Assembly (NCBI RefSeq): GCF_009827405.1
Contig: NZ_WTYY01000004.1
Coordinates: 62,001 to 126,000 of the forward strand
DNA from: Alteraurantiacibacter aestuarii
Lineage (GTDB): Bacteria > Pseudomonadota > Alphaproteobacteria > Sphingomonadales > Sphingomonadaceae
Length of the DNA: 64,000 nucleotides
Direction of reading: 5' to 3'
Position numbers and translations under genes: made by a program. This document shows positions 48,216-56,859 of the stretch, piece by piece (the stretch's first letter is position 1; each line of letters opens with the position of its first letter). Under the pieces are notes generated by a model that saw only the letters and a list, made by a program, of their open reading frames with translations, was not told the origin of the DNA and did no database searches.

Positions 48216-48941
48216 TTACTGGGCAACCCGGCGGCCAAAGCCACCTTGCGCACGGTACACGCCATTGGCCTGCGCTGCGCTGGTGCCAGGAGCGGCAAAC
48301 ACGGTACGGCGGAAATTCTTCTCCAGCCGATCGGCGATGTAATGCCACAGCGCGACAACTTCCTGCGCGCTGCGTCCTTCCGGCTCCACTTCCATTACCG
48401 TGCGCCCGTCAATCATGGAGGCGGCAAAATCGGTGCGGTGGTGCAGGGTGATCGGGGCCACGGTGCCATGCTGGGAAAGCGCCACGGCAGCCTCCGAGGT
48501 AATCTTGGCCTTGGGCGTTGCGCCATTGACCACGAACAGCAGCGGCTTGCCGGCGCGTTCGCACAGATCAACGGTTGCGCCCACGGCGCGCAGGTCATGC
48601 GGGCTGGGGCGGGTGGGGATGACCAGCAGTTCGGCCACCGAAATGACCGACTGGATCGCCATGGTGATGGCAGGCGGGGTATCGATTACGGCCAGCTTGA
48701 ATCCCTGCTGGCGCAATATCGCCAGATCATTGGCCAGGCGCGCAACGGTGGTTTGCGCAAAAGCCGGAAATTCGGCTTCGCGTTCATTCCACCAATCGGC
48801 CAGCGAACCTTGCGGATCGATGTCTATCAGCACCACCGGACCGGCACCGGCACGCTGTGCCTGCACGGCCAGATGACCGGACAGTGTAGTCTTGCCAGAG
48901 CCACCTTTTTGTGACGCCAATGCCAAAACGCGCACGGGCAA
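48216..48941 (-). CDS. ParA/MinD-family ATPase (orphan)
   Basis: 241 aa. The deviant Walker A motif is SQKGGSGKTTLSGHLAVQAQ; the Walker B region is LIDIDPQGSLADWWNEREAE and the A' region AVIDTPPAITMAI. No parB, parS or chromosome-partition context is present. The ParA is first in an operon with an RHH protein and a SPOR lipoprotein, and the ATP-driven positioning of a cell-envelope or septal protein is a plausible role. Confidence 0.88.
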   Translation of the reverse strand: MPVRVLALASQKGGSGKTTLSGHLAVQAQRAGAGPVVLIDIDPQGSLADWWNEREAEFPAFAQTTVARLANDLAILRQQGFKLAVIDTPPAITMAIQSVISVAELLVIPTRPSPHDLRAVGATVDLCERAGKPLLFVVNGATPKAKITSEAAVALSQHGTVAPITLHHRTDFAASMIDGRTVMEVEPEGRSAQEVVALWHYIADRLEKNFRRTVFAAPGTSAAQANGVYRAQGGFGRRVAQ

Positions 48942-49232
48942 TTCCCCTCAGATATTGGACCGGAAGAGAGGATTTCGCGGTCCTTCCTGGCAAGGAGTTC
49001 GCAGATCACCGTTTATTTTGGGTTAATTCGCAGCAGGACTTTATCATATACTGTGGCGGCGACGGTTTGAGCGGGCGGCACGATCTGCCGGATAATCGTG
49101 CTGCGAAGGGGGATGGCAGCACCCAGCCTCTCCCGAAATGCGCCCAAAAATCCGCGCGCCATAAATCTTTTGCTAAAGCCTCATTTACTATGAGGAGGCT
49201 TGTGTTTGCGTCAGACTCTAGGGGATGATCCC
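48942..49232. other. divergent intergenic region, ParA operon / Sel1-SPOR gene
   Basis: No gene seen. It must hold both promoters. CCTCAT (49179-49184) and ATGAGG (49190-49195) form a 6-bp hairpin just before the Sel1-SPOR start. A TATACT at about 49049 lies near TTAATT but with poor spacing. Confidence 0.5.
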
Positions 49233-50429
49233 GTGAAACGCCCGGAAAAGTACCAGATTCTCAGACTAGCCGCGCTGTGTTCGGCGCTGGTCGCCGTGCC
49301 TGCAATGGCAGATGTAAGAGACGGCGTGGAAGCGTGGAGCCGCGGCGATTATGGGGCTGCGGTGAGCGAATGGGAAGGTCCTGCTGCTGCAGGCGATCCC
49401 GATGCCATGTTCAATCTGGGCCAGGCTTACCGAGTCGGGCGCGGCGTTCCGCTCGATCTGCAACGCGCCGAGCAATTGTTCTACCGTGCATCGCAGGCGG
49501 GCCATATCGAGGCGGGCGATATCTATGGCCTTATGCTGTTCCAGAACGGACGCCAGCAGGAAGCCCTGCCCTATGTTGCCGAAGCCGCCCGGCGCGGTGA
49601 TCCGCGTTCGCAATATCTGATGGGCATTGCCCACTTCAACGGCGATTTTGCAGAGCGAGACTGGGTTCGCGCCTATGCATTGATGACGCTGGCCAATGGT
49701 TCGGGCCTGCCGCAGGCGATCCCGGCGCTGGCGCAGATGGATGAGTTCATCCCGCTGGAACAGCGCCAGCAAGGTGCCGGAATGGCCGAGCAATTGCGCG
49801 CCGAGGCGGACACTGCCCGCGCAGTGGAACTGGCTGCGGCAGATCTGGGTGTGCAGATACCTTCCGCCAGTCCCTCCGCCAGTCCCTCCGCCAGCCCGTC
49901 CGCCCGTCCGGCGCCACAGCCCAGCGCCCGGGTGCCGCGCCCGATTGCCACCACCGCCGTTTCGCCTTCGGTTGCCGCCGCGCGCTCCGCGCTGGAAGAG
50001 GCGAGCCGCGCCACCGGGACTGAAAGCCCGGCGCAGGCCGGTGCTGCCTATGGCGCGTCTGCTGCCCCATCACCTCGTCCCCGCCGCGTGGCCGGAACCA
50101 CCGTCGCCTCCGCGTCTGCTGCGGCTCCGGTCCAGGCTCCGGCACCTGCTCCGGTACAGGCTCCAGCTCCGGCACCGGCACCCCAGCAGGCGCGAGCCGC
50201 TGGTCCGTGGCGGGTGCAGCTGGGCGCGTTTTCGGTCGCCAGCAATGCCGAGCGGCTGTGGAGCCAGCTGAGGTCCCGGCGCGAGCTGGCAGGGTATCAG
50301 CGCCTGCTTGTGCCTGCCGGCCGTGTCACCAAGTTGCAGGCCGGGGGCTATTCCTCGCGCGCCGAAGCAGAGGCTGCCTGCCGCTCACTGCAGAATTCAG
50401 GGCATGACTGTCTTGTGACGCGCGAGTGA
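49233..50429 (+). CDS. Sel1-repeat protein with C-terminal SPOR domain (GTG start)
   Basis: 398 aa. Signal peptide (LRLAALCSALVAVPAMAD), Sel1-like repeats (residues about 35-165, ..DAMFNLGQAYRVGRGVPLD), a Pro/Ser/Ala linker with SASPSASPSAR and APAPVQ repeats, and a SPOR domain (WRVQLGAFSVASNAERLWSQ, then LQAGGYSSRAEAEAACRSL). The GTG at 49233 sits 7 nt after AGGGGA. Periplasmic septal peptidoglycan-binding protein, divergent from the ParA operon that carries another SPOR protein. Confidence 0.85.
   Translation: MKRPEKYQILRLAALCSALVAVPAMADVRDGVEAWSRGDYGAAVSEWEGPAAAGDPDAMFNLGQAYRVGRGVPLDLQRAEQLFYRASQAGHIEAGDIYGLMLFQNGRQQEALPYVAEAARRGDPRSQYLMGIAHFNGDFAERDWVRAYALMTLANGSGLPQAIPALAQMDEFIPLEQRQQGAGMAEQLRAEADTARAVELAAADLGVQIPSASPSASPSASPSARPAPQPSARVPRPIATTAVSPSVAAARSALEEASRATGTESPAQAGAAYGASAAPSPRPRRVAGTTVASASAAAPVQAPAPAPVQAPAPAPAPQQARAAGPWRVQLGAFSVASNAERLWSQLRSRRELAGYQRLLVPAGRVTKLQAGGYSSRAEAEAACRSLQNSGHDCLVTRE
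49863..49898. repeat. 12-bp tandem repeats in the linker of the Sel1-SPOR gene
   Basis: The unit TCCGCCAGTCCC occurs twice perfectly and a third time with two changes; it encodes SASP units. A second short repetitive run (APAPVQ) lies at about 50128-50185. Confidence 0.85.
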
Positions 50430-50457
50430 AGCGCTAAGACCTGCGGACGGGAGTCCA

Positions 50458-51741
50458 ATGGTCGCACAGCAGCAAGATAGTCCGGTTGAACAGGTGACGG
50501 TGGCGCCGGTGCAGGCTGGTGCGCGCATTGCCTCGCTCGACCTCATTCGCGGGATAGCGGTGCTGGGCATTCTGCTCGCCAATATTACCGGCTTTGCCCA
50601 TGTCGATATCGCCTATTACTGGCCGCCCGCGCTGCCCGGCGGCGGCGATACGGCGGACAGGCTGATCTGGCTGGCGCAATATGTGCTGGTGGACGGCAAG
50701 TTCCGTGGTCTGTTTTCAATCCTGTTCGGCGCCGGGATGGTGCTGTTTATCGAACGTATCCCCGATTATCAGACCGCCGCGTTGTTGCAGATGCGGCGGC
50801 TGTTCTGGCTCATCCTGTTCGGGCTGGCGCATTTCTACCTGCTGTTCAAAGGCGATATATTGTTCAGCTATGGCTGCGCGGGGATGTTTGCGCTTTATGC
50901 CGTGCCGCTCAAGGCACGCACGCAGCTGACCATCGGCATCATCTGGGCCATGCTCGGCGCGTTGTGGCAGGGCATTGCCTATCTGCCTGCGGTGCTGACC
51001 GTACTGGGTGGCGCCGATGCCAATCCCACCGCCATCAGCCTGTATCAGCAATTCTGGCAGGGCCAGCTGGCCGATGCGGCGCGCAGCGGTCAGCTGATGG
51101 CGGGCGATTCCTATCTGGCGATCCTGCGCTATCGCCTGACGCAGGAGAGCGGCGACCTGTGGAGCTATTTCTCCTTTGGCTTTGTTGAAACCATCCCGCT
51201 GATGATGATCGGCATGGGCCTGTTCCGCAGCGGGGTTTTCCATTCCGGGGAAGGCAAGCCGCACTGGCGCGGACCGGCGCTGGCGGCACTGGTGCTGGGG
51301 CTGGCGCTGAACCTGGCGGCGGGCCTGTTCGTCTATTCCCGCGATTTCACACCCTTCATCACGCAGATGGCCTTCTTCGGCTTTTCCGGCTTTGCCAATG
51401 TGCCATTGCTGGTGGGGGGAACCTGCCTGCTGGCACAATGGGCGGCGCGGACGCGTGATGGGGCGGGCGATAGCTGGCTGGTGCTCAGATTGTCGGATGC
51501 TGGGCGCATGGCGTTCAGCAATTACATCGGCACATCGCTGGTGATGGTGCTGATATTCCAGGGCTGGGCCGGCGATCGGTTCGGCACCATGCACCGGGCG
51601 GAACTGCTGGTGGTGGTGACGCTGGGCTGGGCCATGATGATTGCCTTTTCGCGGGTCTGGCTGGCACGTTTCCGGCGCGGCCCGCTGGAATGGCTGTGGC
51701 GCTGCCTGACCTATTGGCGGATCTTCCCCAACCGCATTTGA
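50458..51741 (+). CDS. DUF418 domain-containing membrane protein (YeiB-like)
   Basis: 427 aa with 9-10 hydrophobic segments. It begins ARIASLDLIRGIAVLGILLA (the conserved LD..RG.A.LGIL motif). The DUF418 C-terminal half shows AGRMAFSNYIGTSLVMVLIF and ends with the PLEWLWRCLTYW motif. Predicted inner-membrane transporter or acyltransferase-like protein of unknown function. Confidence 0.88.
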   Translation: MVAQQQDSPVEQVTVAPVQAGARIASLDLIRGIAVLGILLANITGFAHVDIAYYWPPALPGGGDTADRLIWLAQYVLVDGKFRGLFSILFGAGMVLFIERIPDYQTAALLQMRRLFWLILFGLAHFYLLFKGDILFSYGCAGMFALYAVPLKARTQLTIGIIWAMLGALWQGIAYLPAVLTVLGGADANPTAISLYQQFWQGQLADAARSGQLMAGDSYLAILRYRLTQESGDLWSYFSFGFVETIPLMMIGMGLFRSGVFHSGEGKPHWRGPALAALVLGLALNLAAGLFVYSRDFTPFITQMAFFGFSGFANVPLLVGGTCLLAQWAARTRDGAGDSWLVLRLSDAGRMAFSNYIGTSLVMVLIFQGWAGDRFGTMHRAELLVVVTLGWAMMIAFSRVWLARFRRGPLEWLWRCLTYWRIFPNRI

Positions 51742-51759
51742 TAACGGTTCGCATCTGGC

Positions 51760-51771
51760 TTGCTATTGCAA
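51760..51771. promoter_or_regulatory. short inverted repeat upstream of bfd
   Basis: TTGC-TATT-GCAA, a perfect 4-bp dyad with a 4-nt spacer, lies about 47 bp upstream of the bfd start. It could be an iron-regulator operator, but it matches no operator I can name with certainty. Confidence 0.25.
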
Positions 51772-51817
51772 CAAAGTCGCATTAACACTGATCTCCACCA
51801 CGGAGATTCGCCCGCCC

Positions 51818-52009
51818 ATGTATATCTGCATCTGCAATGCCATTCGCGAATGTGACCTGCGAACAATGGCGCGCCGCACCGGCGGCGATGCGGAAGGCGT
51901 CTATGCGGCCTTGGGCAAGCGGCCCAATTGCGGCCAGTGCCTGGAAGAGGCCGAGGAGCTGATCTTCGAGGAACGCGAGAGCGCCCGCCCGGACACGGTG
52001 GCCGCCTGA
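51818..52009 (+). CDS. bfd: bacterioferritin-associated ferredoxin
   Basis: 63 aa. The four cluster ligands are Cys4, Cys6, Cys38 and Cys41 (C-x-C-x31-C-x2-C), exactly the Bfd pattern. The [2Fe-2S] protein donates electrons to bacterioferritin for iron release. bfr follows after 127 bp on the same strand. Together they form an iron-storage pair, in the cytosol. Confidence 0.94.
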   Translation: MYICICNAIRECDLRTMARRTGGDAEGVYAALGKRPNCGQCLEEAEELIFEERESARPDTVAA

Positions 52010-52136
52010 CCTCTCCTGAAACGCATTCGCAACAGCGCGGTTTTCCATCGTTTTTTCCCTCACGCGCAGGTGCTTTTGCTTGCCATCGGACCAATGCTCG
52101 CGCCTAATGTCAGGCAGGTAATCAAGGGAGGCCCCG

Positions 52137-52628
52137 ATGAAGGGTGATGCAAAAGTCATCGAATATCTCAACCAGGCACTCACCAATGAGCTGACTGCGA
52201 TCAACCAGTACTGGCTGCATTACCGCGTGCTGGACAATTGGGGCGTCAGCAAGCTGGCGGAATATGAGCGGCACGAATCGATCGACGAGATGAAACATGC
52301 CGACATGCTGGCCGATCGCGTGCTGTTCCTTGATGGCCTTCCCAATTTCCAGGCGCTGCACAAGCTCAAGGTTGGCGAGACGGTGGAGGAAATCCTGCGC
52401 GCCGATCTGGCGCTGGAAAACGAAGCGATCCCCCTGCTGAAGGATGCCATCGCCCATTGCGAGACAGTGCGCGACTATACCAGCCGCGAACTGTTCGAGC
52501 GGATTCTCGAAAGCGAGGAAGAGCACGTCGACTTCCTTGAAAAGCAGTTCGACCTGATAGAGCGGATGGGCCTGCCCAATTACATCCAGCTCAATTCCAA
52601 AGCCGCCGGTGAGGGCGCTTCCGAATAG
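52137..52628 (+). CDS. bfr: bacterioferritin
   Basis: 163 aa. The ferroxidase ligands are Glu18, Glu51 and His54, with further ligands in the helices at NEAIP and ESEEEHVDF. Met52 (DEMKH) is the axial haem ligand, so this is a haem-type bacterioferritin rather than a Dps or ferritin. It assembles into a 24-mer storing iron. The ATG is preceded by AGGGAGG. Confidence 0.95.
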   Translation: MKGDAKVIEYLNQALTNELTAINQYWLHYRVLDNWGVSKLAEYERHESIDEMKHADMLADRVLFLDGLPNFQALHKLKVGETVEEILRADLALENEAIPLLKDAIAHCETVRDYTSRELFERILESEEEHVDFLEKQFDLIERMGLPNYIQLNSKAAGEGASE

Positions 52629-52660
52629 GGCTGCATTTCAGGTTCGGTGCCTGGCGCGCG

Positions 52661-52867
52661 TCAGCTCACCCGCCAGAAGGCCGATCGCGTGCCGGGCTGA
52701 CGCTGAATTTCGGCAATCCTGCGCTCGCCATCCCACAATTGGGCAGAGCCGCCCGTCATGTTGATTTCGGCAACGATCAGCGCGGTGGGGATATCGGGCA
52801 CCTGCATGGCAAGCTTGTCCTCGCCGCCACGCCCAGTGGATGAAAATTCGATCCTGTATCGGTTCAT
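52661..52867 (-). CDS. hypothetical small protein
   Basis: 68 aa: MNRYRIEFSSTGRGGEDKLA, then a beta-rich stretch DIPTALIVAEINMTGGSAQL ending AFWRVS. GGAG precedes the ATG at 52867. No family recognised. The compact alternation of strands suggests a small beta domain. Convergent with bfr. Confidence 0.65.
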   Translation of the reverse strand: MNRYRIEFSSTGRGGEDKLAMQVPDIPTALIVAEINMTGGSAQLWDGERRIAEIQRQPGTRSAFWRVS

Positions 52868-52953
52868 CACAGCCGCTCCTTCGTTGCCGCATCCGGCAGG
52901 TCCCACGCGAAGGAGATAGCGCCGGTGCAGCTTAACGGAGGCTTTCAGCTCGG

Positions 52954-54408
52954 TCAGACAAACGGATTCTTGGGGCTTTTCAAGGTAAGTCGCACCGGAA
53001 CTGCGCCGAAACCCAGTTCGCGCCTGATGCCGTTGAGCAGATAGCGTTCATAGCTGGTGGGCAGGGAATCCAGCCTGGTGCCGAAAATGACGAAGCGCGG
53101 CGGGCGCGTGCCGACCTGGGTAATATAGCGCAGCTTGATGCGCTTGCCGCCGGGCGCAGGCGGGGGATTGGCGCCCAGTGCATTGTCGAACCAGCGGTTG
53201 AGCGCTGCGGTGGGAACGCGGCTGCTCCACGCATCGCGCAGCTCGAAAGCGGCGGCCAGCATGGTGTCCAGCCCCTTGCCGGTGATGGCTGACACGGCGA
53301 GCAAGGGCACGCCTTTCAGCTGGGCCAGGCCTTCATCCAGAGCAGCGCGAATGCCGTTGAACAGGGCGCTGGGGTCTTCGGCCACGTCCCACTTGTTGAT
53401 CGCGATCATCAGCGCGCGCCCTTCTTCCAGGGCGATATTGGCGATCTTGAGGTCCTGCACTTCCAGCCCGCGCGTGGCATCCAGCAGCAACACCACCACC
53501 TCGGCAAAATCGACCGCGTGCTTGGCATCGGCCACAGCCATGCGTTCCAGCTTGTCCTGCACCTTGGCGCGCTTGCGCATGCCGGCGGTGTCGATCAGCT
53601 TGATCTCGCGCGTCTCACCGGTCTTGGGATTGTGCCAATCCCACGGCACGGCGATGGAATCGCGGGTGATCCCGGCTTCGGGGCCGGTCAGCAGGCGGTC
53701 CTCACCCAGCAGGCGATTGATCAGCGTGGACTTGCCTGCGTTGGGACGGCCGACAATTGCCAGGCTGAGCGGAGCGGTCGGATCGTGCTCCTCCAGCTCC
53801 ACTTCCTCGCCCGCGGCCAGCGCGGCTTCGATGGCGGCGGTCTTGGCATCGGCAGCAATCGCGGCTTCGGCCTCGGCCTCAATCTCGAGCCATTCGGCCT
53901 TGTCCGATATCAGCGGATTGAGCGCGTTATACAGCTGAGCCATGCCTTCGCCGTGCTCTGCCGACACCGGAATCGGTTCGCCAAAGCCCAGCGAGTAGGC
54001 CTCCAGTATGCCGCTTTGTCCGGCATTGCCTTCGGCCTTGTTGGCGATCAGCACCACCGGCACGTTTTGCTCCCGCAGCCAGCGGCCAATCTCCTCGTCC
54101 AGCGGGGTCAGCCCGGCGCGCGAATCGAAAACGAACAGCGCGGCATCGGCTCCCTTGAGCGAGACTTCGGTCTGCATGCGCATGCGGCCGGGCAGGGTTT
54201 CAGGATCGTCATCCTCCCAGCCAGCAGTATCGACTGCCTCGAATTCAAGGCCCAGCAGCCCCGCTTCGCCAAAACGGCGATCACGAGTGACGCCGGGCTG
54301 ATCGTCGACCAGCGCCAGCTTCTTGCCGATCAACCTGTTGAACAAGGTCGATTTACCGACATTGGGGCGGCCGATAATGACCACCTGGGGGAGTTTGCGA
54401 TGTACCAT
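52954..54408 (-). CDS. der: ribosome-biogenesis GTPase Der (EngA)
   Basis: 484 aa, tandem GTPase domains: GRPNVGKSTLFNRLIGKKLA in the first, GRPNAGKSTLINRLLGEDRL in the second, each with DTAG(W/M) switch and NK(A/W) motifs, then the C-terminal KH-like domain ending LRYITQVGTRPPRFVIFGTR. An acidic insert (EAEAEAAIAADAKT) separates the two G domains. Acts in 50S assembly. The ATG at 54408 is the natural start; the frame continues upstream into a non-family region. Confidence 0.96.
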   Translation of the reverse strand: MVHRKLPQVVIIGRPNVGKSTLFNRLIGKKLALVDDQPGVTRDRRFGEAGLLGLEFEAVDTAGWEDDDPETLPGRMRMQTEVSLKGADAALFVFDSRAGLTPLDEEIGRWLREQNVPVVLIANKAEGNAGQSGILEAYSLGFGEPIPVSAEHGEGMAQLYNALNPLISDKAEWLEIEAEAEAAIAADAKTAAIEAALAAGEEVELEEHDPTAPLSLAIVGRPNAGKSTLINRLLGEDRLLTGPEAGITRDSIAVPWDWHNPKTGETREIKLIDTAGMRKRAKVQDKLERMAVADAKHAVDFAEVVVLLLDATRGLEVQDLKIANIALEEGRALMIAINKWDVAEDPSALFNGIRAALDEGLAQLKGVPLLAVSAITGKGLDTMLAAAFELRDAWSSRVPTAALNRWFDNALGANPPPAPGGKRIKLRYITQVGTRPPRFVIFGTRLDSLPTSYERYLLNGIRRELGFGAVPVRLTLKSPKNPFV

Positions 54409-54454
54409 GAGGCCTGTCAGGTGGCGTTGACTGCTTGTTTTGGCAAGCAGCAAG

Positions 54455-54895
54455 TCACCAGCTGCCGATATTCTCCATGCTGGCCCAAGGCTCGCGCGGC
54501 TCCAGCGAGCCATCTTTTTGCAGCAATTCGATGGATACGCCGTCCGGTGTGCGGATGAAGGCCATGTGCCCGTCACGCGGGGGGCGGTTGATGGTCACGC
54601 CTGCATCGCTGAGCGCCTGGCAGGTCTGGTAGATGTCCTCCACCTGATAGGCCAGGTGGCCGAAATTGCGCCCGCCGCCATAGACTTCGCCGGCGCTGCC
54701 ATCTTCGGGCGGCCAGTTATAGGTCAGCTCCACCTCGGCCACGTCTTCCTGTCCCGGCGCGGCCAGGAACACCAGCGTGAAGCGGCCTTTTTCGCTTTCC
54801 TTGCGGCGCACTTCCTCGATCCCGAGGAGCTTGAAGAAGTCCAGCGTGGCATCAAGGTCGGCCACGCGGATCATGCTGTGAAGAAATTTCACCAT
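54455..54895 (-). CDS. gloA: VOC-family glyoxalase I-like protein
   Basis: 146 aa. Metal-ligand positions of glyoxalase I are present: His in FLHSMIRV, Glu in VELTYNW, His in FGHLAYQV and Glu in VSIELLQ. The DFFKLLGIEEVRRKESEKGR helix is typical. Lactoylglutathione formation from methylglyoxal is the likely activity. The ATG at 54895 follows GGAG; an ATG at 54916 contains that site inside its own frame. Codirectional with der. Confidence 0.85.
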   Translation of the reverse strand: MVKFLHSMIRVADLDATLDFFKLLGIEEVRRKESEKGRFTLVFLAAPGQEDVAEVELTYNWPPEDGSAGEVYGGGRNFGHLAYQVEDIYQTCQALSDAGVTINRPPRDGHMAFIRTPDGVSIELLQKDGSLEPREPWASMENIGSW

Positions 54896-54990
54896 GGGAT
54901 ATTCAACTCCGTTCATCGCTATTCAAACACGGTTCATCGACAGCGCTGCAATCTTGCATGGTCTGCAACGCGCCAGAGAGGACCCTGAAG

Positions 54991-55743
54991 ATGACACAAG
55001 ATAGCGAAGAGCCTGCCAACTCCGCCACTCCTTTCTGGCGAAATCCGCCAGCCAGGCTTGTGCTTGCCTCCTGCGCGATGCTGACGCTGGGATTGATCGC
55101 TGGCGGATATCTTCTGGGCGATGGGCTGACCAGAGCCAAGATGGCGGACCGGTCCGTCACCGTGCGCGGTCTGGCGGAGCGCGAAGTGGTGGCCGATCTG
55201 GCCACCTGGACCATCTCCTATTCGGCAACCGCGAATGACATGACCAGCGCCCAGGCCAGCGTGGACCGCGACACCGCCAGCATAACCGCCTTCTTTGCCG
55301 AACTGGGCTTTCCTGAAGACGCGCTGCAACCCATTGGGGTGAATGTCTCCAGCTTCACTCAGGACGGCGTGCCCAATTTCACCGTGCGCCAGCGCATGAC
55401 CCTGCGCAGCAACGATATCGAACGCGCCCAGCGCGCGGTGCGGCGCCAGTTCGATCTGGTCCGGCGCGGCGTGATGCTGGAGGAGGGGTCGGGCATGGCC
55501 TACACCTACACCAGGCTCAATGACATCAAGCCCGAGATGGTGGCCGAGGCGACCCGTGATGCGCGCGCTTCCGCAGAGCAGTTTGCCGAGGATTCCGGTT
55601 CCGACGTGGGCGGAATTCGCCAGGCCACGCAGGGCTATTTCTCTATCGATGCGCGCGATGGCGATGGCGGTGGCTGGGGCGTGGCCGATACGCCCTACAA
55701 GAAGGTGCGCGTGGTCACGACGGTGGACTTCTACCTCAGCTAG
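54991..55743 (+). CDS. SIMPL domain protein (DUF541)
   Basis: 250 aa. A signal anchor (LVLASCAMLTLGLIAGGYLL) precedes the SIMPL domain (VTVRGLAEREVVADLATWTI, ...RQATQGYFSIDA). Family members act in oxidative-stress or envelope functions, with no firm biochemistry. AGAGGA lies 7-8 nt before the ATG at 54991; the longer frame to 54958 is not needed. Confidence 0.88.
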   Translation: MTQDSEEPANSATPFWRNPPARLVLASCAMLTLGLIAGGYLLGDGLTRAKMADRSVTVRGLAEREVVADLATWTISYSATANDMTSAQASVDRDTASITAFFAELGFPEDALQPIGVNVSSFTQDGVPNFTVRQRMTLRSNDIERAQRAVRRQFDLVRRGVMLEEGSGMAYTYTRLNDIKPEMVAEATRDARASAEQFAEDSGSDVGGIRQATQGYFSIDARDGDGGGWGVADTPYKKVRVVTTVDFYLS

Positions 55744-55788
55744 ATCCCGCCTGCTGCTGGCAAGCGAACCTGCTGCGGACAAAAGAAA

Positions 55789-55816
55789 GGGCCCGCACCG
55801 TCGCCGGTGCGGGCCC
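55789..55816. terminator. terminator between SIMPL and TorF genes
   Basis: GGGCCCGCACCG (55789-55800) pairs fully with CGGTGCGGGCCC (55805-55816), a perfect 12-bp stem with a 4-nt loop (TCGC). The reverse strand is followed by TTTCTTTT, giving a canonical terminator for the TorF gene; the forward side has only AATTCTT. Confidence 0.92.
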
Positions 55817-55841
55817 AATTCTTGTACCGTGTCAGCCGAGC

Positions 55842-56576
55842 TTAGAAGCTGGCGGACAGGGTGAACACAACTGCGTCATCGGTGAAGTCATAAGCCGGGG
55901 CAACAATGTCGCCCTCAGCGCCGACATAGGCAACGCCAACCGAAACCACTTCACCCAGTGCAACGTCCGCGCCGATCGACCAGTCGAAAGCCTTGGAGTT
56001 GTTGGTGAAGGTCAGGAAACCATCGGTGTAGCCGAGGTGACCGGAGAGCGACACCGGGGTGTTGGGAATGCCAACGCCAACATCGGAATAGACGTAGAAG
56101 TTGTCAGTACCGCCCAGCGAATCCTGATCGGGTGCGTAAGCAACGCCCAGGGTCACTTCAGCCGGACCGGCAGTCACACCAACAGAGCTGTAGAATTCGA
56201 CATAGTCGTAATCACAGCAGCCGGCGTTCGGATAGAGATAGGCAATCACGCCGACATCGAAAGAAACGGCATCGCTGACGCTGCCGCTCCAGCCGCCGTA
56301 GACGTCCAGTTCGGTGTGGCCATAGCCGACGGTGGTTTCGTCGATCGAGGAACCCCAGGTGCCGACATAGAAGCCAGCGGGCAGGGCTGCATCGATACCA
56401 CCCTGGATAGCGATATCGCCACCCGAGAGGTCAACACCGCGGAAGCGATATTCGCTGACGACAGCAGCATTTGCGGAAAGTTCTACACCGATATCCTGTG
56501 CAGCTGCAGGAGCAGCGACAGCAATGGAACCGGCAAGGACGGTAGCAGCCATCAGGCTGCGAACGGACGTAAGCAT
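55842..56576 (-). CDS. TorF family putative outer-membrane porin
   Basis: 244 aa. A cleavable signal (LMAATVLAGSIAVAAPAAAQ) precedes a beta-barrel: AAVVSEYRFRGVDLSGGDIA is the TorF/Gcw_chp signature, and the chain ends VFTLSASF with a terminal Phe. Two Cys (CCDYDYVEF) are unusual in this class. GAGGAAAT precedes the ATG at 56576. It forms an outer-membrane pore of unknown substrate. Confidence 0.87.
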   Translation of the reverse strand: MLTSVRSLMAATVLAGSIAVAAPAAAQDIGVELSANAAVVSEYRFRGVDLSGGDIAIQGGIDAALPAGFYVGTWGSSIDETTVGYGHTELDVYGGWSGSVSDAVSFDVGVIAYLYPNAGCCDYDYVEFYSSVGVTAGPAEVTLGVAYAPDQDSLGGTDNFYVYSDVGVGIPNTPVSLSGHLGYTDGFLTFTNNSKAFDWSIGADVALGEVVSVGVAYVGAEGDIVAPAYDFTDDAVVFTLSASF

Positions 56577-56684
56577 GGGCAATTTCCTCAATTGCTTGGT
56601 TGAAACTCGTGCCTCGTCCCACCTGCGCGATCGCGATCCGGCCTCTGTTTTGTCGGGCTGGTATCCGCGGTCACGCAATTTAAC

Positions 56685-56706
56685 TGCACTTCGATGTTGC
56701 AGTGCA
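56685..56706. promoter_or_regulatory. short inverted repeat upstream of the TorF gene
   Basis: TGCACT and AGTGCA, 6 bp each with a 10-nt spacer, lie about 110 bp upstream of TorF and 154 bp before the phosphatase start. Possible operator; the binding protein is unknown. Confidence 0.25.
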
Positions 56707-56859
56707 CAAGGTTTATTGCGTCATTTTCCCCAATCGCCGCAAATGTGTTGATTTTCCGCATCACATTCAGCGCCGAGACAGGTAAATTCGCAACTTCTGC
56801 TATCGCGGGGACCCGACTTGCGCCTTGCTGCATTGTCTTTACAGGACGCCGACCAGATC

